DNA of 64,000 nt from the NCBI GenBank assembly GCA_022495995.1, contig JAFEMH010000736.1, forward strand, positions 186,001-250,000, given 5' to 3'. This document shows positions 22,005 through 33,515 of the stretch, piece after piece. This DNA is from Adenophora triphylla var. japonica (Eukaryota; Streptophyta; Magnoliopsida; Asterales; Campanulaceae). Both the position numbers and the translations under genes were made by a program. Under the pieces are notes generated by a model, which saw only the letters and a program-made list of their open reading frames with translations, ran no database searches and was not told where the DNA came from. Each line of letters begins with the position of its first letter. Within the stretch, counting starts at the first letter, position 1.

Positions 22005-23475
22005 TCAACCGACATGCTTCGTGCTGGGTAGCGTTGACGGATACCTTCGTCTTGGACAAAGCTTCTTCCAACTTTAATTTGTGAGGGTAGGAGGATGTAA
22101 GTAGGGACCACAAAGAAATATCGGCTTGCGTTCTTTTCAACTGTGTCAGTATCGGGTCTTCCTGAACTTCTTCGTCTAGCCTGTGAGGATTCTGAGAGGA
22201 CTGAGGGTTAGAGCCTGCAACTGCTTTCCCTTTCCCGGACGGATCTGGATTATTTACTCCCAACATTCTTCCTGAGCGAGTCAACAGATTAACTTCTTGC
22301 TGTTCATCAACCACGAACTCTTTGCTAGCTTCCTTGAGTTCTGCTAACGTGAGCGGGACAGGGTGATTGCTGTATGGCCAAGCTGCTTGTCGTATCTCAT
22401 TGATGGTCAAGGGTGCTTCCCAACTAGCTGCTATTCTGAGTTCCTCCAAGGAAATTGGGGATTCTCTAGGAGTCATTGAAGATATAGCATTAACGATCAA
22501 GCGCTCTTCATAATCATCAAGCTCAACAATATTATTCACATCATGCAAATCATCGAGATACAAAACATAGCAGAAGTTATCTTTCATTTCATCAGAACAG
22601 GAGATTACATCAGTTTCGACCTCATTACAACCATTGCTATCATTCCCAACTACGGGTTCCCCAAACTCTAATACATTAACAAAATAATCATTCTCAAAGT
22701 CAATAAGGTTCACATTGTTGTTTGGCAGAGGATTGTTGACAATATTCGGGCGAGGAGATTTTTCTATCTTCTTGTCATCCACTAAACCCTGGATTATCTT
22801 CTTGAGAGTTACGCAGGAGTTCGTAGTGTGCCCCGGAAATTGGTGAAAACGGCAATACTTGCTAGCATCCATATGAGGATTAGGGCGAGCAGGACTGTAG
22901 TTCTCCAATGGCTTGATCATGCCAGTTCGTAACAAACCGTTGAAAACTTCCTCTGTTGACATACCCAAATCATCAAATCGCGGTTGTGGCCTAGGTGGAA
23001 GCCTCATCACATTCTGCACATTGTTACCTCCCTTTTGAAGATTATTGATACTATTGTCTTTGGCCGGCTCTCTTCCTCTTGGCGCCATCGCTGAGACAGG
23101 ATTGGATGCACGATATCGGTAACCTCCACCACTGCTGTTGTTACTGGTGTTTGCACTTGGAGTTTGGTTGAACAGTCTATTCTCACTTCTTGCTCCCATT
23201 CCCACCATCTCTCGCAGATCTAGGTACCATCCTTTCCCAATGGCTTCCCTAAGCGCTGGCTTAACACATGATAGAAAGATGTCCTTTTGGTCTTGGAGGG
23301 GGATTGGCTCCGATAACTCGTTGAGCTTAGCATTCCAACGTTTGTAGAATTCCGTGATTGACTCATCCGACTTCTGGATAGTTCCTACCAAATCATCTCG
23401 GGTAGTGCGCCATTCCAAATTACCCTTGTACTTTTCCAGGAAGGCTTCGTTATACGGCTCCAAGTAGTACGACAT
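21958..23475 (-). pseudogene. E2 gag, C-terminal part
   Basis: A 505-codon open stretch continues the gag core (LEPYNEAFLEKYKGNLEWRT, then WNAKLNEL). The zinc-binding segment CRFHQFPGHTTNSC lies near 22810-22857, the CX2H type common in Athila/Tat gag proteins. Long acidic and Asn-rich linker regions follow. It shifts frame into the protease near 22000. Absence of stops over 1.5 kb suggests fairly recent decay. Confidence 0.8.
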
Positions 23476-24973
23476 TCTTGCTTTCGTGAGCTAAAAACCA
23501 TGTAAGTGCCGATCCTTTCAAGGTTAGGTGGAAGTGGGAAGCCATGAATTCGGGAGTGCAGCCCATTGCCCCCATTGTCATCACATAAGTGTCTATATGC
23601 GTCTTTGGACAGGCGGTACCATCAAAATCTAGCTTGGGCATCTTAAACTTGTGCGGCAAAGGTGTCACTTGGGCGGGATCCATGACTTTAAGACCACTAG
23701 AACCCACGGTTAATCTGTCAATCTGTTGCTGCATCTGTTTCAGCAAAGCAGTCACTTCCGGTGCCAAACTTGAAGTCTGAGGAATTGCAGGAGCCACCGT
23801 TGACGACGGTATTGGGAAATCAGAATTAGGTCCCACGGGCAAAGCAGTCGGTGGGAGACCAAAAGTACTAGGAATTCCAATATTGTTGTCCAACAAGCTA
23901 ATCGGGCTAGGAATCTTGTTTCCATACATATCATAACCGTTGAATTGCCCACCGGGGTTTTGGGAGCCGTATTGTGCCGACCGACCTCTGCATCACCAAG
24001 AGAAGATAATCCCGAGCCGACACACGGAGCTGAGTATGGGGTAGAACCATAAATATGCTGAGTAAGGGTGGAACACACCGCCGGTTGAGAAAAGCCGTCT
24101 TGAGTCCTGGAACCGCTGGTACCTTGAGACACCGTCCTGAACTATCCTGATTTCCCGAGAGCCGGTGCGACCATTCTGTGAACACCATACCGAACACCCC
24201 GATAACCATCTGGATACACACCGTATCCGAGGCCGGGAAAAGCCGGTTCGAAACCGAGGTCCATGCCGAAACCGTGGTATTGGAGCATTAGGAGTTGGAG
24301 AAGCGGTGAGATCAAAGAAATTCGCAGCCGACCATCATTTCTGCGACACCTTGTTGGATAACCTGGCTATACCCTTGAGAAGATGGGGAATGAGTCTTCC
24401 TTGGTCACTTGCCACCAACCCCGGGAGAAGCTACTTGATCGAGATCGCGAACATAGCTCACCTGGGAGGCATCGTATTGTAGCTAGGCTGGGTTGGTTGA
24501 GCAGGTGAAGAGAATCCGATTTCATTATGGCTATCTTCCGTAATCTCTTCGTAGGAACCATCCTCCCGACGAAGTACCGCAATCCCTTTGGCTCTCATAG
24601 CTTCCACGAAGCGGTTGTGAGCTTCTTCTTCACGAGCCTTGGCATTTTGAACTAAGAGACAAGCCTCACGCTCTCGAGCTAGAGCGGCTTCCAGCATCAC
24701 CCTCAATTCTTCTGTAGTCATCTCATTCAAACCCGTCTGACCCATCACACGAGCCTCCCGGATCGAAGCGTAAAAAACATCTCCATTGCCGACCATTTCT
24801 GATTCCAAACCAACTGACACTGCTTGCACACGGACCAAACGACCTCCCGAGACGGATGAGCGGCCCCTACTCGCCGTAGCTGCAGGTGCAGAGGGGGGTT
24901 TATAAGGTGCTGGAAGGGAAATTTTTGAGTAACGAGAGAGGGAAAGAAACGGGACAGACTCGCACAAACACAA
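23450..24973 (-). pseudogene. E2 gag, N-terminal part (broken)
   Basis: An N-terminal segment (24973 to 24458) has a charged helical stretch (EELRVMLEAALAREREACLL), likely coiled coil. Frames are shifted through 24480-23930. The frame 23929-23450 holds the gag core start (KLDFDGTACPKTHIDTYVM, SHFHLTLKGSALTWF), ending in a frameshift near 23460-23475 that joins it to the next segment. Gag forms the particle. Frame breaks show loss of function. Confidence 0.75.
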
Positions 24974-26084
24974 ATTTATTTATGTTCAAGTATAAATTAG
25001 TCTTTTAAATCCTAAATACAGTTGGGAAAGGATAAGCCTTTATTCATGCTAACTATACCTCGGGGAAACCTAATGACGCAACGTTCGAATTACACCAAAT
25101 GCTTTGTTTTAGAAACATATAGTAGGTAATGATACCTAACCAAACCCTAACATCTTTATGGAACGAAAAGGTTTGTCCAAATTTCTAAGGAAATTTGGGC
25201 AGCATAACGGGTCTTTTCGAAGAATTTTGAAGAAAAATCCGGCATGACCTCTCATCGGTACATGTTGGCAATGCGGCATGATCTCTCGTTTAGAACACGC
25301 CACGAGAGTGACATGTTCCCACGTGAAATCATGTTGCATTTGGCAACATGCCCACAAGGTGTGAGGTTTTGGGAGAAGGTATAAGGACCTATACTATTTT
25401 TCAAAAACAATTCATTTTGTTGTAATTAAAACATTGTATCGAAAACCAACCGTGGGTAAGGTTTAGTGTGGTGCCACCTATAACGCACTAGGGGTTTAGG
25501 TTTGATTTCAGGCGCTCAAGCGTAGGCGAATTTCATGGCCGTCCGCGATGCCGTCAATCGCACCCGAGGGTTCTAAATCTAAGTGATGTAGTGTGCGGAT
25601 GACTATATTCCTTTATTTACAAAAAAGAGATTTTTTTTTTTTTTTTATATTTTTGAAAAAGAAAAACAACAACACACACCCTCACACAAGATATACAGGG
25701 AACAACAATCAAATGAGTCCTGCTTGATCCAAGGGACTGCCCTCAAACCAGTCTTCTGATGTTATGTTCAGTGGCCACCCTTTGTCGCGTGACACAGGAC
25801 AACCAGAGACAAAAGGTGTCGCACGACCTGGATGGTCACTGAACCAGCAGCTCTTCAATCATCAAATCAGCCCCTGTTTTACCATAGCCAGAGCAACACA
25901 CAAGTACTAATGCACCAGAAAGAATGGCCACAAGCACAAAGGGCTCACAAGTTCCATAATCAACAAGATGTATGAATCACAAATGATTATCAAATAATGC
26001 ACACAAAATGGATGTATTGGATGTTTTGACTAAACAAAAGCTTGACCCACTCAACACTTGAAAAACAGGTTTTCAAATGTTTCT
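24974..26084 (-). other. E2 leader between PBS and gag
   Basis: No gene is recognised. It contains two further copies of the LTR inverted word (25783-25794 and 25817-25828) and a T/A tract near 25630. Such words outside the LTR are unusual and may mark the leader as part of the same regulatory or packaging structure. Confidence 0.55.
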
Positions 26085-26102
26085 TCCCCAGCAGAGTCGC
26101 CA
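26085..26102 (-). promoter_or_regulatory. Primer binding site of E2
   Basis: TGGCGACTCTGCTGGGGA starts one base inside the 5' LTR end. It is not the initiator-Met type; a similar word is used by other Tat/Ogre elements as I recall. I do not assign the tRNA. Confidence 0.8.
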
Positions 26103-26103
26103 C

Positions 26104-27512
26104 TGAATGTGCGCTCGCCCGAAAAAAATGAAATTTCCGGTTTAAATGAAAAAAAGGAGTCGCCACGCCGTTTTAAATGGAAACATTGAAAACCTTTTGT
26201 TTAGAGAGAAAACATGAGTTCGGAGGTCAGGTTACGTGTTGGGAAGAACCGAGAGTTCACCCAACACGCCTCGTCCATAGACGAGTCTTTCAATCAGAAA
26301 CATCCAAGTAAATCCAAAGTGTGTGCAAATATTGATAATAAACAAAGTGTGATAAAATGCATCTTATTAATTATGGAACGAGAATTACATATTGTGAGCC
26401 CATTATTTAGGGAGGCCACATCCCTGATACAAACAATCTAAAACAGATTACAAAGGAAAAAGGGTCTCTGCAGATGGGTCATGTATGTCGCATGACACAT
26501 CGCACCAGTGACCACATGTGTCGCGTGACACAGGATCACTTGGAGACGAAGGTGTCGCGTGACACATATGAGCCATCTGCAGAAACTTAACAAGATGAAC
26601 ACAGAATCAACAGAAGCTATACAGATCTAATCAATTAGCTGAATTACGAATGGAAAACAGAAACGAAACTAAATCAACCCAGGGAGTGTGGATATGGGTA
26701 GATCCACACCCCCTTGGGGTTCAAACACCAAGTTCAATCAAATAATCAACAATATAAGCTCAATTGCACGAATTACTCAATTTAAACAGAGAGATTGCGA
26801 TTGGGATTCAGTAATCCAGATAGCTAGGATCTGATTACTGAATCCAAACAAAATTAAATGCTAGAATTAATAGAAATTAAGCAAGAGAGAGAGAGAGAGA
26901 GAGAGAGTTAGGGAATCGTTACCCTTGATGCTTCCACGAATTCTATATCTAGTTAGATATAGAACCCTTCAATTCTTCACCTCTGATCTGGAAGGATTAA
27001 GGCAAGGGGCTCAATTGGTGTGGCTTGAGAATTGGGTTTGGAAGGGAGGAATTGGGTAGGTTGAAGGTAGGAGAGAGAGGTTTGTGTTTGGAGAGATTCG
27101 TTACGCTGCAAATCCTGCAGAGTAACAGTAGGCTAAAGTTGGGATCCATTTATGAGAGGGGGAGGGTCTTATTTATAGGCTGCAGTTGGCTGCCTTAGTG
27201 TGTCGCACGACCTTACGCGTCCTCTTTCCATGCCTCAAGCTGTCGCGTGACATAAGGTGGCTCAACCGCTTTTGGCGCCAAAAACCAGTTTTGGAACATT
27301 CCGGGAAAATACCCAAAAAGTCCAACAGGTTTTATTCCCAAGGGGTCCTTTGGCATGAATAATGTACCAAAAGGTACTTCCTTCGTGGGAAACTCATGAA
27401 ACGTTTCCGGAAGTCTCGGGACAGGTCGGGAATTTACCAAAATGCCCCTAAATGCAATTTTATTATAAAAAAATGCATCTAAAAGGTTGCGAATTGGATT
27501 GGCGTACTTACA
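26104..27512 (-). repeat. E2 5' LTR (1409 bp)
   Basis: This is the promoter-bearing LTR in element sense. It holds inverted words of type TGTCGCGTGACA at 26486-26497, 26519-26530, 26553-26564, 27201-27212 and 27241-27252, and a short (GA)n at 26884-26907. It pairs with 11653-13106. Confidence 0.92.
27168..27177 (-). promoter_or_regulatory. TATA box of the E2 5' LTR
   Basis: TATAAATAAG on the minus strand is 24 bp downstream (in element sense) of an inverted word TGTCGCACGACC. It is the best candidate promoter for E2 genomic RNA. Confidence 0.65.
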
Positions 27513-28014
27513 GGTATGGGCAAATGGACATGCAAGGCAGCAGGCAACGACAGCAACACAAAGGGATCCAAGCCAGGCGGGCGCTTCATTTCTCATCAGG
27601 CGGGCGCCCCGGGTGCAAAACAAGGAAGCTATGCCACGGGGTTTGAGGCGGACGCCTCACATCTTTCCATGCGGCCGCCTCAAGGTGCTTCGACCAGACC
27701 ATGAACAATTTGTGCTTGAGGCGGGCACTTCATCCTTGGCGAGGCGGGCGCCTCACGACGGCACTGTTTTCCTTAATTACGTTTTGGTTGTTTCCTTAGC
27801 AGTTTTTGCTGATGTTTTTGCAACTTTAAGCGGGGTTATTTTGGTCTTTCTTTCTTATGTCGTTTTAGGGTTTGATGGGAGTATTAATACTTTATTTTTT
27901 GAGAGATTAAACTCAGTTTTTGATGATTGAAATTTTATAGAAAAAGCTGAAGCTTTTCTTCCGAATCTTGGTTGTTATTCCGTTCGGCTAATTCTCATTG
28001 GCTTTTGGCTATCA
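27513..28014 (+). repeat. E1 3' LTR, second part
   Basis: After the second GGTAT (27513-27517) the sequence continues the E1 LTR to GGCTATCA. A perfect 16-bp hairpin TGAGGCGGACGCCTCA is at 27644-27659 and GAGGCGGGCGCCTC at 27741-27754. The 5' LTR copy of the first has one decayed position. Confidence 0.92.
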
Positions 28015-28104
28015 CTGATCCTCTTCTCTTCCCGTAAGAGAAGTAATCTCGGGTTAAAATGGCGTTCCGGCCCCGTTCCTTTACTTTTCATGTCATTTAC
28101 AATT

Positions 28105-28309
28105 ACGGATCGTTTGATCCGTTGAACGTCATTTACTTTACGCAACTTTATAGTCCGAACCATTTGGTTTGTGATAGTCATTTAACGGTCTGGATCGTTT
28201 GATCCGTTGAATGCTATTTACTTAACGCACTTTTAAAATCCGGGTCGTTTGATTCTGTCGATGCCGCACTTTAAATACTGTCATTTACAAGTTCGAGCCG
28301 TTTGGCTCG
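28105..28309 (+). repeat. Five hairpins with a shared (G/A)TTT loop and covarying stems
   Basis: Stems around the TTT loop: ACGGATC/GATCCGT (28105-28122), CGAACC/GGTTTG (28156-28171), GGATC/GATCC (28192-28205), GGGTC/GATTC (28242-28255) and CGAGCC/GGCTCG (28294-28309). Each is followed by a version of GTCATTTAC. Both arms change together. Confidence 0.85.
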
Positions 28310-28369
28310 TGATAGTATTTACTTATCAAAGTCCGATTCGCAAAACGATTCGTTGATCGCATATCATTT

Positions 28370-28685
28370 AATGCTTTTTTCCCGTAAAATCGCTAACAAT
28401 GTAATGCCCGGTTCAAAACCGGAGTTCGACATTTGAACTCTCTTTCAAAAACGTCCGAAATGACGTTTGGCATCCAAACGATCTTCTTCAAACTTAAAAC
28501 CCAACATTTGACATTCAAATCTTATTTAATGCTTTTTTCCCGTAAAATTGCTAACAATGAAATGCCCGGTTCAAAACCGGAGTTCGACATTCGAACTCTC
28601 TTTAAAAAATGCGCGAAATGACGTTTGACATCGAAACGATCATCTTCAAACTCAAAATCCGACGTTTGACATTTAAACACTCTTT
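28370..28685 (+). repeat. 158-bp tandem duplication with CCGGTT hairpins
   Basis: ATGCTTTTTTCCCGTAAAAT starts at 28371 and again at 28529. Each copy holds a perfect hairpin CCGGTTCAAAACCGG (28408-28422 and 28566-28580) and AGTTC...GAACT. Confidence 0.85.
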
Positions 28686-29259
28686 TCTTAAAAAGTCAAC
28701 ATTTGACACTTAAGTTAAAAGTTCAAAAATCATCACTCGTATCACTTTTCCTAAAAAAGTCCAAAATCGACGTTTTTCATTCAAACACTCGCCTTTTCCT
28801 AAAAAGAATCACAAAATCAACGTTTGACATTCAAACCAAGATTAAGCTTGTCATTCAAGCCCCCATTTTCAAAATGCAAACACACACACACACACATGCA
28901 CACATTTTCAAGAAAGGTAGAAAGACTCGTCATACGAGGCATTTCGGGTGATCTCAAAATACTCTTCCCGAAGCGTAACGTGACCTTCGAACCTAACAAT
29001 CTTTGGTACTCAAAAAGCCTTTTCCTCGTTTTTTCTACCAATAAAAATGACACCCCTTTTTCAAAGCCTTGTCCCAAGTTTTTGCTGCCAATAAAAACGA
29101 CACAATTTTCACTAAAACCGTTTTTAAACGTTTGGGCTCAAAATACAAAACCGCGTGGCGACTCCTCTCCTTCCCGAAAGCGAGGTCTCAAACACCAGCA
29201 ACCCCGCGAAAGACAACCGCGCTTCACCCCCCGCCGCGAATCCCGAGTAATTTCAAAGT

Positions 29260-29906
29260 TGAAAAAGGCACTCTATGGTTTTAAACAAGCCCCACGAGTT
29301 TGGTATGATAGATTGACAGAGCACCTAATTCAACTTGGATTTAAAAGAGGAGAGATTGATAAGAGTTTGTTTGTTTTGAAAAACAAAAGGGGCATACTTA
29401 TTGCTCAAATCTATACTTATTGCTCAAATCTATGAGGATGACATAGTTTTTGGTTCTACTTCTAATGACTTAATTGAAATGTTTGTTAAAAGTATGACAT
29501 CCACATTCGAAATGAGTATGGTTGGAGAACTGAAATTATTTCTTGGTCTACAAATTGTTCAAACCCAAGAGGGAATGTCAGTTTTACAATCCAAGTATGC
29601 AAAAAATTTGGTAAAGAAATTTGGGCTTGATAATGCATAACACTTGAAAACTCCTATGTGATCATAAAAAAATATTGCAAAGATGTGGAAGGTGAAAGTA
29701 TTGATCACACCCTCTATAGGAGTATGATAGGGAGTTTGCTGTATCTTACGACTAGCAGACCTAATATAATGTTAAGTGTGCCTATGTGCTAGGTATCAAG
29801 CTGACCCCAAAGTATTCCACCTAAAAGTTTTGAAGATAATTATAAGATATGTTGGGGGGGTACTACTCATTTAGGGTTAAGCTATACTAGAGATAACAAC
29901 ACAATC
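29260..29906 (+). pseudogene. E4 reverse transcriptase, 3' part, broken
   Basis: It begins KLKKALYGFKQAPRVWYDRL, the standard Copia RT segment, and continues to the catalytic region. A short direct duplication near 29400-29425 (ATACTTATTGCTCAAATCTA twice) breaks the frame just before the DD box, which reads YEDDIVFGST instead of YVDDIIFGST. The thumb part (FGLDNA) ends at a stop at 29638, and homology is recognisable but full of stops to about 29906. Confidence 0.85.
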
Positions 29907-30372
29907 TTGATGAGATTTTGTGATTTTGACTGTGATGGGAATACAGATGACATAAAAAGCACCACTGGAAGGTGTTTCTATTTAGGGAATAATCTAGTGT
30001 CTTGGTTTAGTAATAAACAAAACTGTATTTCTTTATCTACTGCTGAATCTAAATATGTGGCAGTAGGTAGTTGTTGTACCCAACTGTTGCGGATAAACCA
30101 AATGATAAAAGATTATGGATTGAAGTGAAACCCCAACCGTATTCTGTTATAACATGAGTGCCAAGGATATTACTAAAAATCCTGTAAAACACTCCCTTAC
30201 AAAACACATAGATATTAGGCACCACTTTATAAGAGATCTTGTTGAACAAAGAATCATTACTCTTGAAAATATTGGAACAACATATCAACTTGCTGATATC
30301 TTTACCAAAGCTTTGGATTTTGAGAGATTTTCTTCCCTTTATAAGTCACTCGATTTATGTGATCACAGATGA
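29907..30372 (+). pseudogene. E4 RNase H, broken
   Basis: Residues DFDCDGNTDDIKSTTGRCFY and CISLSTAESKYVAV are the Copia RNase H core; a stop at 30126 and a small frame change separate the C-terminal part (KHIDIRHHFIRDLVEQ, ADIFTKALDFERF) at 30154-30372. It would degrade template RNA. Confidence 0.85.
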
Positions 30373-31397
30373 CTTCACAACTGTGCAGACAACTGTCCGC
30401 ATCTCTGTATAATTGTATCTTACAGAAAACACTGAAAAAAATAAAATAAAAAAAATCCTGTATTCATGCATTGCACGATTATCTCTTGCGATCACTTGTC
30501 TATCTTTCATTAATGATACTATTTGACTCTTGAATGAGAGATCCCTCCTAACTTGGTGACATAATTCCCATGTTAAAAGTTCTTTGTGATATCTATCATG
30601 GAGTGGGTGTCTAATCTAATGTCACTGAGAAAAACAAGCTCCCTCCATTTGTTTTGAAGCTACTACTCATCTGCTCAATGCCAATGACTTATTGTTGCAT
30701 CACTTGGGATAAAAATTTGGGTAAACAATATGGTGTGAGACTGTAAAGCTACTTCTTAGTGACTGATCCAATGCCAAATTTGGAGACATTTTAGAGGCTA
30801 CATGATCGAGGGTTATCTCATTGATTTCTTGTAGGTCAAATTATGTCAATATGTAATTTAGTCATACCATGTTACAATTTATTGAGATTAAATCTTCACT
30901 GTGCGTATTGTTTATCATAATAGGCATATTGTGAAAAAAATACGTCATTCGAAAATCTTGGTAAAAATATGATCAAATTTTTGTTGTTAATAATGATTTT
31001 TGACCTAATGCTTCTACTGTGTTCAATGATAATTTTATGATGAGGCGTTTAAAAACTCCAGCAGTCAAAGAAGACTACGATGGGATGTTGATCAATCAAG
31101 GATAATTTTTTCGGATTGGGAAAGCAAATCTTATCACTTGATATGGGAAGAATTCAAAATTTCAATCCCTAAACCGTTATGATGAAGGAATTTCAAAGGG
31201 TAATCTACAAACCATCACACGGATCCTTCTCCTTCTCCTATTCCGAGTTCCAAGGCAAGTAATAATCATCTCTCATCAATGTTGTGTTATAAGTTGCTAA
31301 AACAAGTCTTGTCACAAGTCATCTCATAACTCTCATAATTTCTATCTACTATTTTCTCTGTCTCCTCGGTATGTTCTAATCTGTGCAGATAATCCCC
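30373..31397 (+). other. Non-coding interval between E4 pol and its extra frame
   Basis: There is no recognisable gene. The words ACAACTGTGC and ACAACTGTCC appear just after the RNase H stop (30376-30395) and recur in the extra frame and LTR. The rest is AT-rich. Confidence 0.5.
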
Positions 31398-33290
31398 ATG
31401 GCTTCTCCGTCGTCTTCCACAGCTCCGGAGACCTCCGGCTGTAGTGCCATTATTGCAGATCTAATCAACGAACCTCAATACGTTCCTCCAATGGATGTAA
31501 GCTCCCTTGGTCAGCAGAATATGGCGATAGATATGGACAACCAAAATGTACTAGAAGCTGTGCATGCCGCTCGCCTACCTCCAGTGTCGAGGACTCGAAG
31601 GTCCCACCGGCTAATTGACTCCGGTAAGCCAGTCATCTTTTGAGGCTCTAGAACTACAATTGTTCCAACGAAATCTTCCAAAGCCTCCACCCACGAAGCA
31701 AATAAACCCACTGGTGCAAGGTGGAAACTCATTCTGCATGACTACTCCGACGAAGAGGAAGCCCCATTACAAGAGCCGTCATCAACGGTAGGGTTCAACG
31801 AGAACGATTTACCAATAATCACCTTAATCAAGACAAAATCTCCGATGAAAAAGGCAACTGCTCTGGCTAGGATTGAGGCAACAACTCCGGCTGAAATTCA
31901 GGGTGAGAGCAGCTATAATACAAACCAGAAGCTCAATGAGAAAGGAAGTTGCTCCGGCAATGGTTGAGGAAGGATCATCGTCACAATTTGATGATTTAAG
32001 TGATGAAACTGCCTCCTTAGGCACGAAAAACACTATGAGCGACTCTGAAATTCACAGCAAGAAGAATCCCAGACAGACCTCTCCCGCCCGTCCCAAAATT
32101 TCAGCTGCACTCACAGTTGTTCACACAACTGGCCACACAATTGTTCAAGCAAGTGGCAGTTTGTCATCTAAATTTGCCTCCCAGACACGTAAGTCTTCTA
32201 TTCGTGTTTCCTCGTCCCCATACAATATTAGACTGAAACACAATTCCCTCTTCTTTACCTCTGAGGCTGAAGCCCGCTTTTCTACAAAATTTCATCGTGT
32301 CTTTATGGTAGAAAAGAAAAGAAATCTTGGGATGTTTGAAAAACTTGGTTTGGTAGATTTTATCTCTGATAGGGGTCTGGATTTTTCATTAGATTTCCAC
32401 ATTCCCTACTCCAGATCTTTTGTTCTTGAATTTTTTGCAAATCTCAGCCGAGATATAGGGCTTAAAAGATCTCCAAAATTTGGGAAATTTTTGTAAGGGA
32501 TCAGGTAGTTGATTTTAATCCTTCAAGGATTAATCTTTCCCTTGGCACCCCTGATTCCCCTATTGATTCATTCCCAACGGATTATAATGAGGCAGTGAAA
32601 ACTGTGAAAGTGCCTTAATGGGTTGCTGGCTTTCGAACCAACCTTTTATCAAAATTATATGTGTTTCTACACTATATTCTGAGAACCAACTGGTTGCCAA
32701 CCTCAAATTCCTCACCAGTCAGCAAAGACCAAATTTTACTCCTTTTTAGGATAGGAGAGAACAAGTTTAATATGGGAAAGGTGATTTTTGATACAATTAT
32801 AAATTTTGCTGATAGCACCAACACCACCTATGCCTACCCTCACCCTAGCCTGATTTATGCTATGCTAAAGGACCAAGGGATTGAGGATATTCCTGGTGAA
32901 ACTCCGTCCACCATCTCTAAATAGTTTAAAATTCCAAAAACCATGGATAATAGCTCCAGGTTTGATAATCTTGCAAAATTTGTTGGGTTTGTTTCTTCTT
33001 CACCTTCTGTGTAACTACCTGTTCAACCAGTTGTGCAAACAACTGTCCACATAACTATGCACGTAGAAGCTATCTCCCCAGACAAAAATGCCATACAAGC
33101 TCAAATTGCAATCTTCCAAGCACAAGTCATCTCCTAAAAAGCTAAAATTGCGGGAAGACAAATTTTAATTGCTGGACTGGAAAAGTCCATAGCAGATCTA
33201 CATGAGGTGCTTCATGGTTCTAAAAAAGGGGGAGAAATGACGAGTGAAGGGGGAGCTAATCAAGCGGAAGCAACAGAAAAATGATGATGA
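31398..33290 (+). pseudogene. E4 env-like extra frame (putative plant transposon protein), broken
   Basis: An ATG at 31398 opens MASPSSSTAPETSG; the frame stops at 31641, resumes at 31873-32496 and, after another frame change near 32490, continues through 32661-32924 to about 33290 with at least four stops. The stretch ARFSTKFHRVFMVEKKR and FVLEFFANLSRD resembles the putative plant transposon protein domain found in SIRE env-like frames. The C-terminal part has alanine/glutamine-rich helical segments (AQIAIFQAQVIS), likely coiled coil. No signal peptide or membrane segment is evident, so calling it an envelope is doubtful. Function unknown. Confidence 0.6.
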
Positions 33291-33515
33291 GGATCTGACT
33301 TTTGATATCAAAAAGGATGCTGAAGAAGCGGCTACTACAATGGAGGAAGAAGTGATAGGATAAGATATTTATTCTGATCTTTAAAAACATGTTATAATTT
33401 GGGTTGTAATAACTTTAAAATTATAATCTCTGTAGTTAAAATGTTTAGTTATGTTTTTTGGACTTAACAAATCTTTTGCTGGTTTTTGATAAGAACCACA
33501 AAGATAGGGAGAGAT

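Larger units (their letters stand above)
11653..27512 (-). mobile_element. E2: complete Tat/Ogre-type Ty3/Gypsy element (15.86 kb)
   Basis: Read on the minus strand the element begins TGTAAGTACGCC and ends GCACATTCA, flanked by GGTAT on both sides. Order in element sense: 5' LTR 27512-26104, PBS TGGCGACTCTGCTGGGGA, long leader, gag, protease, RT, RNase H, a second (archaeal-type) RNase H, integrase, then an antisense cargo pseudogene, a twelve-unit stem-loop array, PPT and 3' LTR 13106-11653. The double RNase H, the DNG protease box and antisense extra ORF define the Tat lineage. Pol is broken in many places, so it is not autonomous now. Confidence 0.9.
6643..28014 (+). mobile_element. E1: CRM-like Ty3/Gypsy chromovirus, interrupted in its 3' LTR by E2
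   Basis: The element starts TGATATAG and ends GGCTATCA, flanked by identical CTGAT copies at 6638-6642 and 28015-28019. Without the 15.9-kb E2 insert it is about 5.5 kb. Order is LTR, tRNA-iMet-like PBS, gag, protease, reverse transcriptase, RNase H, integrase, PPT, LTR. The pol frame runs past the 3' LTR boundary, and the RNase H/integrase wording (HNKWVEFIQ..., GLYTPLPVPTAPWEDISLDF) resembles the CRM clade; this clade call is from memory. At least seven in-frame stops make it defective. Confidence 0.85.
1..29250 (+). mobile_element. E3: Tat/Ogre-type Ty3/Gypsy element, 3' part, interrupted by E1
   Basis: This is the 3' portion of a plus-strand LTR retrotransposon; its gag-pol and 5' LTR lie left of the window. 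The assignment rests on layout shared with E2: a post-pol stem-loop motif at 15-75, antisense plant-mobile-domain-type pseudogenes, tandem repeats, a second stem-loop, a purine-rich PPT ending in GAGGGGCTAAC, then an LTR starting TGTAAGTATCC (E2 starts TGTAAGTACGCC). The LTR is split at 6642 by E1 and resumes at 28020. The right edge near 29250 is approximate: it is placed between the GTGGCGACTCC word (also found near the LTR end in E2) and the start of recognisable Copia reverse transcriptase. The target duplication cannot be checked because the left end is outside the window. Confidence 0.75.
28020..29250 (+). repeat. E3 3' LTR, second part
   Basis: It continues the LTR interrupted at 6642, after the second CTGAT. 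The sequence is made largely of repeated hairpin-forming words (see the two following entries), a short (CA)n near 28880-28897, and GTTTGA-CAT-TCAAAC-like inverted words near 28822. The word GTGGCGACTCC at about 29154 also occurs near the end of the E2 and E7 LTRs. The right boundary is uncertain by tens of bases. Confidence 0.65.

Noticed and set aside
28817..29435. Long frames at the E3/E4 junction read as one protein
   Set aside because: They join the end of an LTR to the Copia RT by chance at the insertion border.
31398..33290. True retroviral envelope gene in E4
   Set aside because: No signal peptide, membrane segment or cysteine pattern can be seen; similarity is to the plant transposon protein domain only.
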